60,876 nucleotides of DNA from Byssothecium circinans (Eukaryota; Ascomycota; Dothideomycetes; Pleosporales; Massarinaceae), in the NCBI GenBank assembly GCA_010015675.1, contig ML977043.1, positions 23,232-84,107 of the forward strand. Direction: 5' to 3'. Both the position numbers and the translations under genes were made by a program. Positions 11,456 through 22,821 of the stretch are shown piece after piece. How positions within the stretch are numbered: the first letter of the stretch is position 1; each line of letters begins with the position of its first letter. The notes under the pieces were generated by a model that was not told the DNA's origin, did not search any database, and worked only from the letters and a program-made list of their open reading frames with translations.

Positions 11456-11639
11456 AATCTATATAGGTAGGCGCGTGGGTAGGTGGGTAGGTAGTTTTAG
11501 TAAGGTAGTTATAGTGGCCGTTAAAAGAAGTTATAGTGTTAAGCCTTACCTAAGGCTACGCGTGAGGTACTTACTAAGCAGGTTATCAATAGGCGTATAT
11601 CCTAGGTGTAATGGCCCCTCATAATTTACTCTATGAAAC

Positions 11640-11815
11640 AAAATTTTACTATATACTTAGAGCTTAACTTGAACTTAATTAACTTAATTAATCTAGGATC
11701 TCTAAGTTAAGTTATAGTTAAGTTCTACCTATCTTAAGTTAAGTTATAGTTGATTAGCCATGTTAATCAATTAATCAATCTAATTAAGTTTAGGTTAATT
11801 AATGACTAGTCTAGC
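11640..11815. repeat. AT-rich block with repeated TTAATTAA/CTTAAGTTAAG words
   Basis: Short palindromic words (cttaatta, ttaagttaag, ttaatcaatt) recur in both orientations over about 175 bp just upstream of the hAT relic. They could be its subterminal repeats or an AT-rich remnant of another element. No gene is visible. Confidence 0.5.
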
Positions 11816-11829
11816 CTAACTACGCTCCT

Positions 11830-12500
11830 CTCCACTAGTAGCTTAACTAGCTTCGCGGCGCGCTGCAGCCTCACTTCACCCTAATCAGGCAGTTAGATCT
11901 AATGTGCAAGATGCGCTAGATTCTACTTCGCAAGATGCTCTAGCTATCCCGTCCGCTTGAACTAGCTAGTCTTATTAGTCTTCGCGGCCTCTACGTCTAT
12001 CATCTACGCCTCCTCTTTATGCGCCTACGTTGTTACCTCCCATTCAGCTAGCCTTGCACGGATGACGTCAGCCACCTCTTAGGGGATAGACGACGCGACT
12101 ACTGCGTTAATAATGAAATATTGCTACTACCCATGAGCCTAGAAGAACGTCTACACCTTAACTTTTTAGAAAAGCGTGCTTATATTACCCCTCTATAGCA
12201 ACCTATGCTCACCCTTGCAGTGCTTCTATAGCCTATCTAGATTAATCATGATGAAGTTGCAATCTTCCTTAGTATATTAAAGCCTATTAAGTGGCTCTCC
12301 TAGCTCCTTAATTAGTAGACCTAGTGGTGGTGGTAGTTTAACATCCTTAGGCTTCTTAATCTACTAGTACCTATAGTACTCTATAATCCTCTCCCTCTCT
12401 TTGCTTACTATGGCGTAATAATTATGTAGATGCGTGTTTAGATTCTATACACTAGTAGCATGCTCCTTGCAGACAAGCACCTTATACTTATGAAGATACT
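11830..12500 (-). pseudogene. Second OrsD/DUF3505-like domain relic
   Basis: Minus-strand translation gives YKVLVCKEHATSVQNLNTHL, then KLPPPLGLLIKELGEPLNRL, a second zinc-finger-like EDCNFIMINLDRLQKHCKGE, then KVKVQTFFQAHGQQQYFIIN and QFKRTGQLEHLAK (stops read as Q). This is the layout of the fungal OrsD/DUF3505 region: a C2H2-like element, a proline-rich linker, a second C2H2-like element, an FF..RYF-like block and a WLKRTGW-like block. It is separate from, and differs in sequence from, the relic at 7,290-9,960. TAG stops and loss of cysteines make it non-functional. No downstream helicase or recombinase part follows. Confidence 0.6.
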
Positions 12501-12559
12501 GAAAGTTTTCTTCTATCTTCTTAAATGATAGCGGTGATTAGGTTCAGCTGCCATTTCTC

Positions 12560-12889
12560 CTGCGGCGGGTTACGCTTAGTTATAGTAATGTTGCTACGGG
12601 TAACCGTGCGTTCTAGCAGAACTCTATTACTATAAGAGTCTACCCTCACCTTAACTACTACTACTAACGTAAAAGGTAAAGCTATAAGATGGGGGATTAG
12701 TGCTCCTAATGCCACTAAGTAATAGTTATATACAAAATTCATTAGGAGAACGTGTTGCTATGGAATAGATTAGCCCTCCCGTTCCCATAGATTACCCCTA
12801 TCCGCGCCCTGGATTTGGGCTAGCAACCCTAACGCTAGACCTGTTCCGCCATGGATTAGGCATAATCCGTCACGTCCTCTTAGTTAGGC
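12560..12889 (-). repeat. tRNA-Ser-like short interspersed repeat, copy 2
   Basis: Homologous to 6,725-7,049 in the same orientation, including the tRNA-like head (minus strand 12,851 to about 12,785) and a single 28-bp unit. Here the repeat lies immediately before copy 2 of the 4.37-kb element, whereas copy 1 lies immediately after that element. Differences between copies are mostly C/T and G/A. Confidence 0.45.
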
Positions 12890-12906
12890 TAGGCTAGTAT
12901 ACCCCT

Positions 12907-15900
12907 TAGTAATAAGGAGGTATCCTATATTCCTATATAAGTAGAAATCCTTTTATACTAGCGCTTATCTAGCTAGCAATCTAGTGCTCCTACGTCTTAT
13001 CTTAGCCTAGTATTAGTAGCCCCTACTTTCTATATACCTTAATAAGCGCTAGTACCTCCTATGCTTAATCGCATGCGCCCTCTTAACTAGAGCGCTAGTG
13101 CGCTTAGTAGACGAGATTAAAGAGTATCTTAGGTAGTTCTCTAAATAGTAATGTAACTATGTTAGGATTTATAAAGATAGCTAAGAACTATATTATTTAT
13201 CTTATTAAGCTTTGCGTGAGACTTTCTTTTATAGATGCAATTAACGCCTTATTTAATAGGTATAGTAGAATCTAATGCATTAGGTAAACTAAGTAAAAAA
13301 ATTTATCTAGCTACCTACTTACCCTCCTATAGCCTAGCTAGCTTTCTATAAATTTAAAGCTCTTTTATAGGATAAGATGATATAGCCTACCTTTCTATCT
13401 TAGGTGCTCTTAGTCATTATCCTAGAGGAAGAGAAAATCTAGTAGCTTACCTACCTTAGTAAAGCGCATCTTATTTCCTATAATAATATGCGGTGGCGTA
13501 GTAATGCTCTTTTAGAGGAACATGCGTTTTATACTATAGTAGTAGAATGCTATGTTACTATTCTACTTAAGCGTAGCTAGGGATAGCTCTAAGTAACTCT
13601 TATAGGCTGCTAGTATTAATAACTATACATTAGTATTAAACTACTCTAAGTTAAGGATATATAAGTACTTTAGCTACTTTTTAAGTAGCTAAGGGTACTA
13701 CTAGACGTTATACTACTAGTACTAGCCTATTACCTAGTTAAACTAGATAAATACATTCTATAGGTTCTTAACTACTTTCTACCTACACTTATATTCTACA
13801 TGTATTAGTAGATTCCTAATAAGCATGTTATTACTATAAGGCTACGCTAGCTACCTAGTTACCTAGCTAAACTTAGGTAAGAACTAGCCTAGACTATACC
13901 TCCCTATAGTCTCCTACATCCTAAGCCCCTCTTTTATAATAATATCCTACCTACGCGTCTACTCCTAGTAATTCTTATATAGTAGTAACTCTCTAAATAG
14001 CATGTTACTACTATAGTAGAACTAGAGCACTTATAACATAACTACTATAATAATAGTCTCTAGTAGTAAATAAGTCCTAGTAGTATACATAAGTATATGC
14101 TTAAATAAGAAATAGTACTTATTAATCTATACGTAAAGGAAGCTAAACAGTTCCTAGGAAAGGATAATATAGTAAGGGAGTAGTAAGTAAATGTTATTAA
14201 TACTATTATTATAAAGATCCTATTTACTCTATTACTTATAGATCTTATCTATTATAGTAAGAAAGATATAGTACTTTTCTTAGATCCTATATAACTACTA
14301 CTAGTTATCTCTAAGGTTAGAAAACACACGCTTCTTACTATAGAGATAAGAGCCCTTGCATACGCTCTTAGAGAATATAGCGCCGCCGCCCTACTACTAG
14401 AGTAAGTAGATGTAGCTAGGATCTAGTGCTAGGTTCTCTATTACCTTATTATTAAATACATATACCTTTGAAACGTTAAATAGTATCTTAATAGTAATGT
14501 AAAACTAGGAGTATACTAGCCTATCTATATTTTTCTACCTACGTAGCATAGTAGATAGCGGCTAACCTATTATATCCTTTATAGTAGCCTAGGGATAGGT
14601 AGTTACCTAAGGGCTACCTTTAGCTTACTTACTATCTTCTAGATACTTTACGCGCGTATAAGTATATAACTCTAGATAGTAATACTTCTAGAGAAAAGTC
14701 TCTACTTTAAACTACTCTAGAACTAAGTTATATAGGTTAGCGTAGTCTTCTAATATAACTATCTTAGTAATATCTACGTAAGTATAATCTTTGCTATAGA
14801 ACTATAGATAAGTAATCTTAGCCTAAGTCTTTTCCTAGCACTTATACGCAAAAGTTAAATTATCTATTATGTGAGCAAGCTTAGTATTCTTTACGTACGC
14901 AAAGAGGGTAGTACTATTAAAGTGACTTAAGCCTAGGTTTTTAGTAATATATTTAAGAATAGTAGTCTATAGCTAGTTAAGGTACTAGTGCTATAACGTG
15001 TATTCTAGAAGCTATTCCTAAGCGCTCTCCTTTTATTTAAATGTTTCTCCTAATACTATAGTCGCGCCTAGGCTAGCGTTATCCTTAGAGGCTAGAAGGA
15101 ATAATACTAGTATTAAATTATTAACTATCTTACTAATAGTAGGGAAGAGCATGACATCTAACTAGAGCTACTAATCTTGCTTACTAAGGTACGTAGTGTG
15201 CTTATACTAACTTTTAAAATAAAGCTCTAGGAAAAAGATAAATATTAGTAGTAACTTAATGCTACCTATAATAGAGCTAAAATAGTAGTAAGAGACTTTA
15301 TATAGTAAAAGGTTCTTTATTACTAGGTTACTATAGTAGTTATACATAGACGTAATAAGGCTAAAATGTATATCTATATCTAGGTTTAGGATAGGATAGG
15401 CCTTAGGATACTAGTTAATATTATTCTAGGTAAACGCTAAGCTACTAGGGAAGTAGTAGATACTATCTATATTAAACCTTACTTTAGTAGCACGTCCTTT
15501 GTTACTACTATAGTAGTGCTATTATAGATATAGGTTTTAAGGTAGCTTCTTATTAGGGGTGCTAATGTTTTTAGGGAAAGCTATAGGACTTATACCTTTA
15601 AACATAGCCTTTAGATCTAGGCCTTTAGGTAGATTAGAGGGCTTTATTAGCTTTAGATTACTTAGGATGTCTAGGAGAGGTATTCTCCTATTATATACTC
15701 TACTAATTAGGCGCGTAATCTCCTTAAGTAATGAATATATAAAGTGTACGTTAAGGCGCTAGTAGTACTCTTAGTATTATCTATCTACCTTTACATACTC
15801 CTTATAGGTATAGCCTTAGAAGTTCCGCAGCTACTTTGCAAGTTTATAGATGGTTCACTTAGTAGGTAGTATAGAGAGGCTGCCTTCTCTAGGTATTAAT

Positions 15901-17277
15901 TATACTAGCGACACTGCTTAGGTAGCGCCTAGACTAGGCACGTCTTAGAGGTAGGTTAAGGATGAAGGTAACGCAGTAGCTAGTATTACTTACGCAGCTA
16001 GCTTAAAGGTACTATTACTATTAGATAGCTATAGTAGGTAAGGTATACTACTATTAGATAATAGTAGTAGTAGCTAAGGCGTACTATAGCTAAGAGACTA
16101 TTATATAGTCTATAGTATACTACTACTACTAGACGGCTAGCTAGCCATAGATTTAACCTAAGATAAAAGTATAACTCTTTAGGCTAGAAATAAGGTCTTG
16201 CGTTAGTTACCTCTTATACTTAACTAAGATAAAGAAATAGAGCGGCTAGGCGTTTATAGACTATATAGAGCCTTTATAGGAGTATTAGTAGCTTTTACTA
16301 GGGTAGAGGTTAATAGGTAGCTAAGACTATAAGTATTCTCTATAGGTGTAATAGATAAATATTATAAGTTACTATTCTCTATAGCTTAGCTCTAGCCTAC
16401 CGCACTATCTATAGGTATGCTATCTAGCTCTACTAACCTATCTATGTTCCTTACGTGTTCTAGTGCTTTATCTACGCTTATATATGTGTGTATAATACTT
16501 ATCTACATTTCTATTAAGATCTCTACTATCCTTACATCTATCTTACTTATGTGTTATAGTATGCGCTTTTTATACTTATTACGCTCATTTATGTATTCCT
16601 GCTCGCTAGCATTAAGCTAATTTATAAGCGCTGTAATCTCTAGGTCATCTCCTGCTAGCTATGTAAGAGGGGATAGTAGATAGTATACATCTTCACCTTC
16701 TAGTAACTTATGTAGTAGTATATAAGGGTCTTAAAGGATAAAGATATTAGCGCTAATTTAAAGACTAAGGTTTTAAGGGGTGATAGTTAGTATTCCTAAA
16801 AGTATAGGCTTATAGTAGATAAAGTTAGGGCAAGTCTTATACTAGAAAAGATGGTCCTTTCTATATAAATACTCTTTATAATTATATCTCTACTTTGCTA
16901 TAGCCTTAGCCTTAGTAGTAAGATATTTCTTTAGCCTTCCTCTTAGTATATTATAAGCTATAGAGTCTATGTTATTATAGAGAAGGCTTCTTAGGTAAAG
17001 TAAGTTAGAGATTTAGAAGGTTACTCCTTTTAGCTTAGCGTATTTAGGATAGAACTCCTCTTAGCCTAGTGCTTTACTTTATACGCCTTACTAGATTAAG
17101 TTATTACCTTATAGTAATACTACCTTCTAACATAAATAACTTAATAACTACAACATAGATTAGAAATTAGATAACTGCTTTTAATTCACGCTTTCCCGCT
17201 CTACATGTTAGTACCTTAAACTTAAAAAAACTTTCCTTGAAATTTCCTAACCTTGTCCCTATATTTAACCTTCATCT
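12907..17277 (-). mobile_element. Unclassified 4.37-kb coding element, copy 2 (heavily RIP-mutated)
   Basis: Collinear with 2,350-6,719. Matching words show the direction of change: copy 1 ctcatcctagcctagcatta reads cttatcttagcctagtatta here, and copy 1 gatagcataa-type words lose their remaining CpA. Nearly all CA and TG dinucleotides of copy 1, including CAT and CAC, are TA here, and some CpG sites are also changed. No indel accumulates across 4.37 kb. Reading frames are destroyed far more than in copy 1; the short open frames at 15,559 and 16,417 are remnants only. Confidence 0.65.
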
Positions 17278-17279
17278 AT

Positions 17280-17366
17280 AGTATAAGAATATATTAAGTA
17301 GATAAAGAGGGTTCTTCTAAGTTAGAAGCTAGTACTTAGTATATATTTTTAGATAGTAATATAGAT
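17280..17366 (+). mobile_element. Fragment of a Fot1/pogo-like transposase C-terminus
   Basis: The words gataaagagggttcttct and tacttagtatat match, after C-to-T changes, the last codons of the transposase at about 19,888-19,950. Only this end is present. It is cut at 17,366 by the inverted-repeat element that follows, so it is older than that insertion. Confidence 0.6.
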
Positions 17367-17367
17367 A

Positions 17368-18328
17368 ACATATTCTACTACTAAGCGCGCTACACCACCA
17401 AGCGCGCCAGAATTTCTTGGCAAGGAAAATCAAATAGTATTATCTTAATAACAAAGCTAAACCTTAATATTTTCTTTNNNNNNNNNNNNNNNNNNNNNNN
17501 NNNNNNNNNNNNNNNNNNNNNNNNNNNNNNNNNNNNNNNNNNNNNNNNNNNNNNNNNNNNNNNNNNNNNNNNNNNNNNNNNNNNNNNNNNNNNNNNNNNN
17601 NNNNNNNNNNNNNNNNNNNNNNNNNNNNNNNNNNNNNNNNNNNNNNNNNNNNNNNNNNNNNNNNNNNNNNNNNNNNNNNNNNNNNNNNNNNNNNNNNNNN
17701 NNNNNNNNNNNNNNNNNNNNNNNNNNNNNNNNNNNNNNNNNNNNNNNNNNNNNNNNNNNNNNNNNNNNNNNNNNNNNNNNNNNNNNNNNNNNNNNNNNNN
17801 NNNNNNNNNNNNNNNNNNNNNNNNNNNNNNNNNNNNNNNNNNNNNNNNNNNNNNNNNNNNNNNNNNNNNNNNNNNNNNNNNNNNNNNNNNNNNNNNNNNN
17901 NNNNNNNNNNNNNNNNNNNNNNNNNNNNNNNNNNNNNNNNNNNNNNNNNNNNNNNNNNNNNNNNNNNNNNNNNNNNNNNNNNNNNNNNNNNNNNNNNNNN
18001 NNNNNNNNNNNNNNNNNNNNNNNNNNNNNNNNNNNNNNNNNNNNNNNNNNNNNNNNNNNNNNNNNNNNNNNNNNNNNNNNNNNNNNNNNNNNNNNNNNNN
18101 NNNNNNNNNNNNNNNNNNNNNNNNNNNNNNNNNNNNNNNNNNNNNNNNNNNNNNNNNNNNNNNNNNNNNNNNNNNNNNNNNNNNNNNNNNNNNNNNNNNN
18201 NNNNNNNNNNNNNNNNNNNNNNNNNNNNNNNNAGTATTTAAATTGTTATTAAAGGTTGAATCTTTGATTTTCCGCTAAGCAAATTTTGGCGCGCTTAGTG
18301 GTGTGGTGCGCTCAATAGTAGAATACGT
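17368..18328. mobile_element. Fot1/pogo-related element with terminal inverted repeats, interior unresolved
   Basis: The left end (17,368 onward, acatattctactactaagcg) and the right end (up to 18,328) are inverted repeats of about 48 bp with mostly C/T differences. Both are flanked by TA (17,366-17,367 and 18,329-18,330), the target duplication of Tc1/mariner-pogo elements. The termini resemble those of the element starting at 18,340. Most of the interior is an assembly gap, so whether it carries a transposase cannot be judged. Confidence 0.65.
17478..18232. other. Assembly gap (run of N)
   Basis: 755 undetermined bases. Both ends of an inverted-repeat element lie just outside the gap. The length may be an estimate. 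Confidence 0.99.
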
Positions 18329-18339
18329 TAGTAATAGTA

Positions 18340-20023
18340 ACGTATTCTACTACTAAACCACCTAAACTACTAAACTACCTAAAATTCCTTAGCAATACTA
18401 TTACTATCTTTAATATAAAAATACTTTAACTATACTAATTAGAATAAGACTAATATAAAGGTAGGCTACAGCTTACCCTTACCACATATAATAGAGGCTA
18501 ATTTAATAGCTACTAACACACTGCTAAGGCCTTTAACGTTAAACATCGCGTCCTATCTAAATAAGCTAGAGGAGTACTTTTTTAACTAGAAATGGTTCTA
18601 AACAGTTTAAAACTATCCTTAACTAAAGAAGAGATAATTATCTAATATATCCTTAACCTTAATTCATAAGGATTCGTACCTACGTTAGGTAAAGTGTTAG
18701 ATATGGCGAATAAACTATTACGCGAGCGGAGTAGTAATAAAGTAGGCATTAACTAGTTAGTATAGTTCATAAACTATTTAGAACTATTAAAGATAGTCTA
18801 GAACTATTTAAAGGACTATTAAAGAATGCTATAGAAAGATTTTAAAGTAATTAGTGCATAGTTTAAGCTTATAAAAGACACTAAAATTAAGTATAGTATA
18901 TATGATAATAATATCTACAACTTTAATAAAACTAGCTTTTAAATAGGTATTATTAGTTCTATAAAAGTAGTTACTAGCTTAAAGAGGCAAAGCCTACTAT
19001 TATTTAGCTAGGTAATAAAGAATAAGTAATAGATATCTAAAGTATACATTTAAATAGTGAATACACCCTACTATTTATTATTTATAAAGGACACGTCTAT
19101 ATTTTTTTATAGTATTAGGAAGCTAATATACCACATAATTAGAAGCTCTCTATTTTAAAGAATAGATAGATAACTAATAAGTTTAGCCTTACGTAGTTAA
19201 AGCACTTTAATGCGCATATAAAGGATACTATAGTAAGCGTCTATTAGTTGCTAATTTTAGATAGCTATGAAAGCTACCTAAATTAAAATTTTAAAGATTA
19301 TTATTAAGATAATAAGATTCTTACGCTTTATATGCTAGCGTACTTATTACACATCCTCTAGCCACTTAATATAGTATTATTCTCGCTGCTTAAGCGTAGG
19401 TACTCTAAGATTATTTAGGACTTAGCATGCTAATATGTTTTTTACATTAATAAGGAAGCGTTTCTACTAGCCTTTAGAGATGCGTTTAAAAGCATATTTA
19501 TAGTTTAGAACTATTAAAAAGCTTTTAAGGCGTTAAGGCTAGTCCCTTTAAACGCGTAGGTAGTACTTAATTACTTTAATATGCGTATACGTACCCTACT
19601 AGGACCTTTACTACTAGAGACGCTATAGTAATTAAGAACACTAAGTAATATACGTAAATTTAGCTTATAGTTAAAGTTTATACGTAATTCTATTACTTAA
19701 TTACTATAAACGGCGTAGGGTGGGCTTTTACAGCTTATTAAAGGTGCTAAGTTAGTGCTGCATAGTACTACGCTTATAAAGTCGCGCATTAAAGAGGGTA
19801 GAGCGTGAACACGAAGTGCGATAACCAGGTGTTCGCCACTGCGGCAACTGCGGTAAGGCTGGGCATAACGCGAGAACGTGTCGAGCAGATAAAGAGGGTT
19901 CTTCTGAGTCGGATGCCAGTACTCAGTATATTTTTTCAGATAGCGATGCGGACGATAATGACGATGAAGTTGAGTGAGTTGGTGTTGCCAAGGAATTTTG
20001 GGCGGTTCGGTGGTGGAATACGT
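18340..20023 (+). mobile_element. Fot1/pogo-like DNA transposon, transposase inactivated
   Basis: The element has termini ACGTATTC... and ...GAATACGT, inverted repeats that include the word CCTAAAATTCCTTRGCAA / TTGCCAAGGAATTTTGGG, and TA on each side (18,338-18,339 and 20,024-20,025). The plus strand encodes a pogo-type DDE transposase: LNKLEEYF near the start, then LLILDSYESYL (catalytic Asp, about 19,255) and LQPLNIVLFSLLKRRY (about 19,370), where the expected third Asp reads as Asn (AAT). The C-terminus is an intact CCHC zinc knuckle, CGNCGKAGHNARTC (about 19,834-19,875), then an acidic tail ending at a TGA near 19,974. The first 1.46 kb is full of TAG/TAA stops, but the last about 220 bp is unmutated. 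Confidence 0.75.
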
Positions 20024-20025
20024 TA

Positions 20026-20471
20026 CCTACTACGACTGCAAGCTATATACGATCTAGCGCTAAGAGGCTGAGCTACTCGAAGCTACACTAAAACAATGCC
20101 CCGAGCTGCTCTCGATGCTAGGCTGAACATGCCACTCCACCTCAGTGCGGGGCGCGAGTAGGGAGCGGGGGCGGCGTGGTTCGCCTAGCGTGGTACAAAA
20201 GATCTTAGCCTGCACCTCTTTGGCGCATCTCCGTGTTTTAAGGGGATAAGGCTCGGGCTAATTGCTTCGAGCGCGCCGACCGGAGGGTGGACGTTAGATG
20301 GACTAAAGAGTGGGTCAAGCGTAACTGCGATGTTCTAATTCGCTGAGAGCGCGACCCTAAGAAGGCAGCGGCAAGAAACCTGAAGCACGGATACACAAGA
20401 GCATTCCTACACTACACAAACCCCATTATCTCTCGTCTTGCCATCGACAGTAAGTAGAAGACGTCCTCATC
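20026..20471. other. Intergenic, promoter side of the dehydrogenase gene
   Basis: Base composition changes abruptly from AT-rich repeat to about 50-55% GC. No gene, repeat or clear TATA element was seen. The 60 bases before the ATG are C-rich and likely leader. Confidence 0.5.
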
Positions 20472-21357
20472 ATGGCATCATTCAAGAACAAAGTCGCCAT
20501 CATCACCGGCTGCAGCTCTGGTATCGGCCTCGCCACCACCCAACTCTTCCTCACCCGCGGCGCAAAAGTCTTCGGCATTGACATCCAGCCCTTCACCACT
20601 ACTCTTTCCACTGAAGATCAATCGTTCTTCACATTCCACCAAGTAGACTTGACGATCACCAAAGCGGCCGATGATGCAGTGGCTGCATGTGTCATCAAAC
20701 TTGGGCCGAAGATTGACGTCTTGGTCAATTGCGCTGGCGTTTCGGATGGCTGGTCGAGTGCAGATACGCTGAAGGATGGCGAGTGGGAACGCTTGATGGC
20801 TATTAACTTGACCGTGCCCGTCAAGCTGATGACGGCTGTTCTAGAGAAGATGAAGGAGGCGAAGGGTGGTGCAATTGTGAATGTTTGCAGCAAGGCAGGA
20901 ATATCGGGAGCGGCGGCGGGAATTGCGTATACGGCGAGCAAGCACGGTCTGGTGAGTTTCTTCAAGTACTTTAATCCAGATACTGACGGTGTCATAAGGT
21001 CGGCGCAACGAAGAATGTCGCATGGCGCTTCCGGCAGGACAACATCCGCTGCAACGCAGTGCTACCTGGAGGTCAGTCAATATCTACTCATATCGCAGTT
21101 GCTTCAAATACTCACATGACCCAGGTGTCGGCACCAGCATCGCTTCCTCTGTCAACATGGAGTGGTTCGATCCCGCCGGCTTCAACTCCTTCTTCCCCGT
21201 TATCCAATTGCACCTCGGCAAGTCGGAAGACACTCAGCCCGTGCCCATCATCGGTGCCGACGATGTCGCCCAAGGCATCGCATTCCTGGCGTCGGATGAG
21301 GCGAAGATGGTGAGCGGCGCGTTGCTACCTATCGACTTGGCGTGGTCGACTGTTTGA
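20472..21357 (+). CDS. Short-chain dehydrogenase/reductase (SDR), classical type
   Basis: Three exons, 20,472-20,951, 20,999-21,071 and 21,125-21,357, give 261 residues, the usual length for a classical SDR. The introns are 47 and 53 bp with GTGAGT/AAG and GTCAGT/CAG borders, and phase is kept across both. Visible motifs are the nucleotide-binding TGCSSGIG near residue 13, NCAG near 87, a catalytic Ser in VNVCSKAG, and YTASKHG with the catalytic Tyr and Lys. The end ([16 protein letters not shown]) is the typical SDR C-terminus. It would act as a cytosolic NAD(P)-dependent oxidoreductase; the substrate cannot be read from the sequence. It is the first intact gene next to the repeat compartment and shows no stop or RIP-like damage. 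Confidence 0.85.
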
Positions 21358-21921
21358 TGCATCATGCATTTGCCGTACAAGGGCGTTTTGAAGGATGTAG
21401 GATCGATATCGTGAGCTTTGGATGGTGCTCATAGAGCATCCCGTCTTTGGCTGCCTGCTTGCAATGGGAGGTTGAAGATCACGAGTACATCCCAGTGTGA
21501 GGTGGCCAGATTCGATAAAACGACCGGGACACATGCATTTGAGGGACCATATGTGATCAAGAATGCCCATACCACCTGCATGATTCACTTCACTCCTCCG
21601 TTTTCGTGCACGTGCGCGATAAGCAGAACATATATTGTGAGAACCTACAATGCGCTTCAGAATGGAAAGGACTGAGAGTCCAACCTTGGTCCTCCTCACT
21701 GAAACATGTTTTTGACAGTTTTGATTTGCGCCTGGCGTGTAAGTTGAGTTATGCCCCTTGCGAAAGATGAGCTATACCCATACATGTCCTGTTTATCCGA
21801 CCACTCGGCATCATCCCCAAAATGAAACTTTAAAAACACTATCCACGAAAGCGGTAAACCTATCACCCATCAAAAGGAGCTTCGTTCTTCAGTTCGCTCT
21901 TCCAGTTCTTTGACTGCGAAC
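21358..21921. other. Intergenic
   Basis: Spacer between two plus-strand genes. The open frames here are short and overlap on both strands without recognisable content. No repeat was seen. Confidence 0.5.
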
Positions 21922-22707
21922 ATGTTCAATACACTGCGACGTTCTGTCGCGGGCCTCACGCTCACCTTCTCATTGGTGCTTGCTCTGCAAGAAGTGTCCG
22001 TACAGCCACTTCCAAACAAATGTTCCTCCTTCCCCTCATACAATAACTCCACGGGCATTGCGGGACCGTGGAAAGTCGTCGCCGACTCAACCGGCAGTGC
22101 CTTCGATGGCTTCAACGTGAGCGCTGAAACATTCACGAACAACGGCGTTGACCGATTTGGCTTCGTGCGTATCCCTCAATTCTCCTATATCCTATGGATA
22201 AACCATCATCTCAGAAAGGAATGGGATAAAATACTGATGCACGTGCAATGGCAGATCACCCTACCCAAGTCGCCCAACCGTGGCAATGTCTCCGGCCAAT
22301 CCGTCCCTCTCCGCTGCACGACCATAACAACCAACAATACAGGCCCATCCTCTCCTATCCTCCTCGAACCTCAGCTTCAAGCCTTCGTGCGCTCCCAGTG
22401 GGTCGACATATCGATCGCCTCGCTCGAGAATTGGCAGTCATCTTTCAGTTTCGGAATGCCGGACCCAGGTATCCAAGTCCAACCGTATGCGCACTTTGTC
22501 AACGGGACGCGAGTACCCGGTATCTTCCTTGGGACAAAAGGCAGCACAAGCTGGAAATACAAGTTCAACTGGGGCGGCAATGCGGGTGAGTATTACATTT
22601 TACGATGGTTGGCGAAAGGGAGTGGTGGCGAGGATTTGAGGACACGTCAAGACTTTCCGGTCATTGATGATAGGGATTATGTCGGTTTTCTCAAGCTTGA
22701 TAGGTAG
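21922..22707 (+). CDS. Predicted secreted protein, unknown function
   Basis: The ATG at 21,922 opens a frame to a TAG at 22,705-22,707. The first about 25 residues (MFNTLRRSVAGLTLTFSLVL...) form a signal peptide. The rest has several N-glycosylation sequons (NNST, NVS, NGT) and aromatic-rich segments but no domain I recognise. A 90-bp stretch at 22,165-22,254 has GTGCGT at its left, ACTGATG near the right and CAG at the end, contains no stop and keeps phase. It is probably an intron, which would shorten the protein from 261 to 231 residues. It lies tail to tail with the broken LPMO gene. Secretion is inferred; no activity is proposed. Confidence 0.6.
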   Translation: MFNTLRRSVAGLTLTFSLVLALQEVSVQPLPNKCSSFPSYNNSTGIAGPWKVVADSTGSAFDGFNVSAETFTNNGVDRFGFVRIPQFSYILWINHHLRKEWDKILMHVQWQITLPKSPNRGNVSGQSVPLRCTTITTNNTGPSSPILLEPQLQAFVRSQWVDISIASLENWQSSFSFGMPDPGIQVQPYAHFVNGTRVPGIFLGTKGSTSWKYKFNWGGNAGEYYILRWLAKGSGGEDLRTRQDFPVIDDRDYVGFLKLDR

Positions 22708-22821
22708 GGAAGTTGTGACAAAGGGTAAATTGAATGCTGCGACAACACCGTGTCAGAACTATGTACAAGAAAAGAATTCCGCCGCGCAATTCAGTCTCTA
22801 CCTCAATCTCAATTCCTGCAT

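Noticed and set aside
6725..12889. LTR retrotransposon
   Set aside because: Direct repeats are present, but no gag, protease, reverse transcriptase or integrase motif lies between them.
19805..20071. Plus-strand ORF of 88 residues at the transposon end
   Set aside because: It is a different frame from the transposase; the real frame there encodes the CCHC zinc knuckle and acidic tail.
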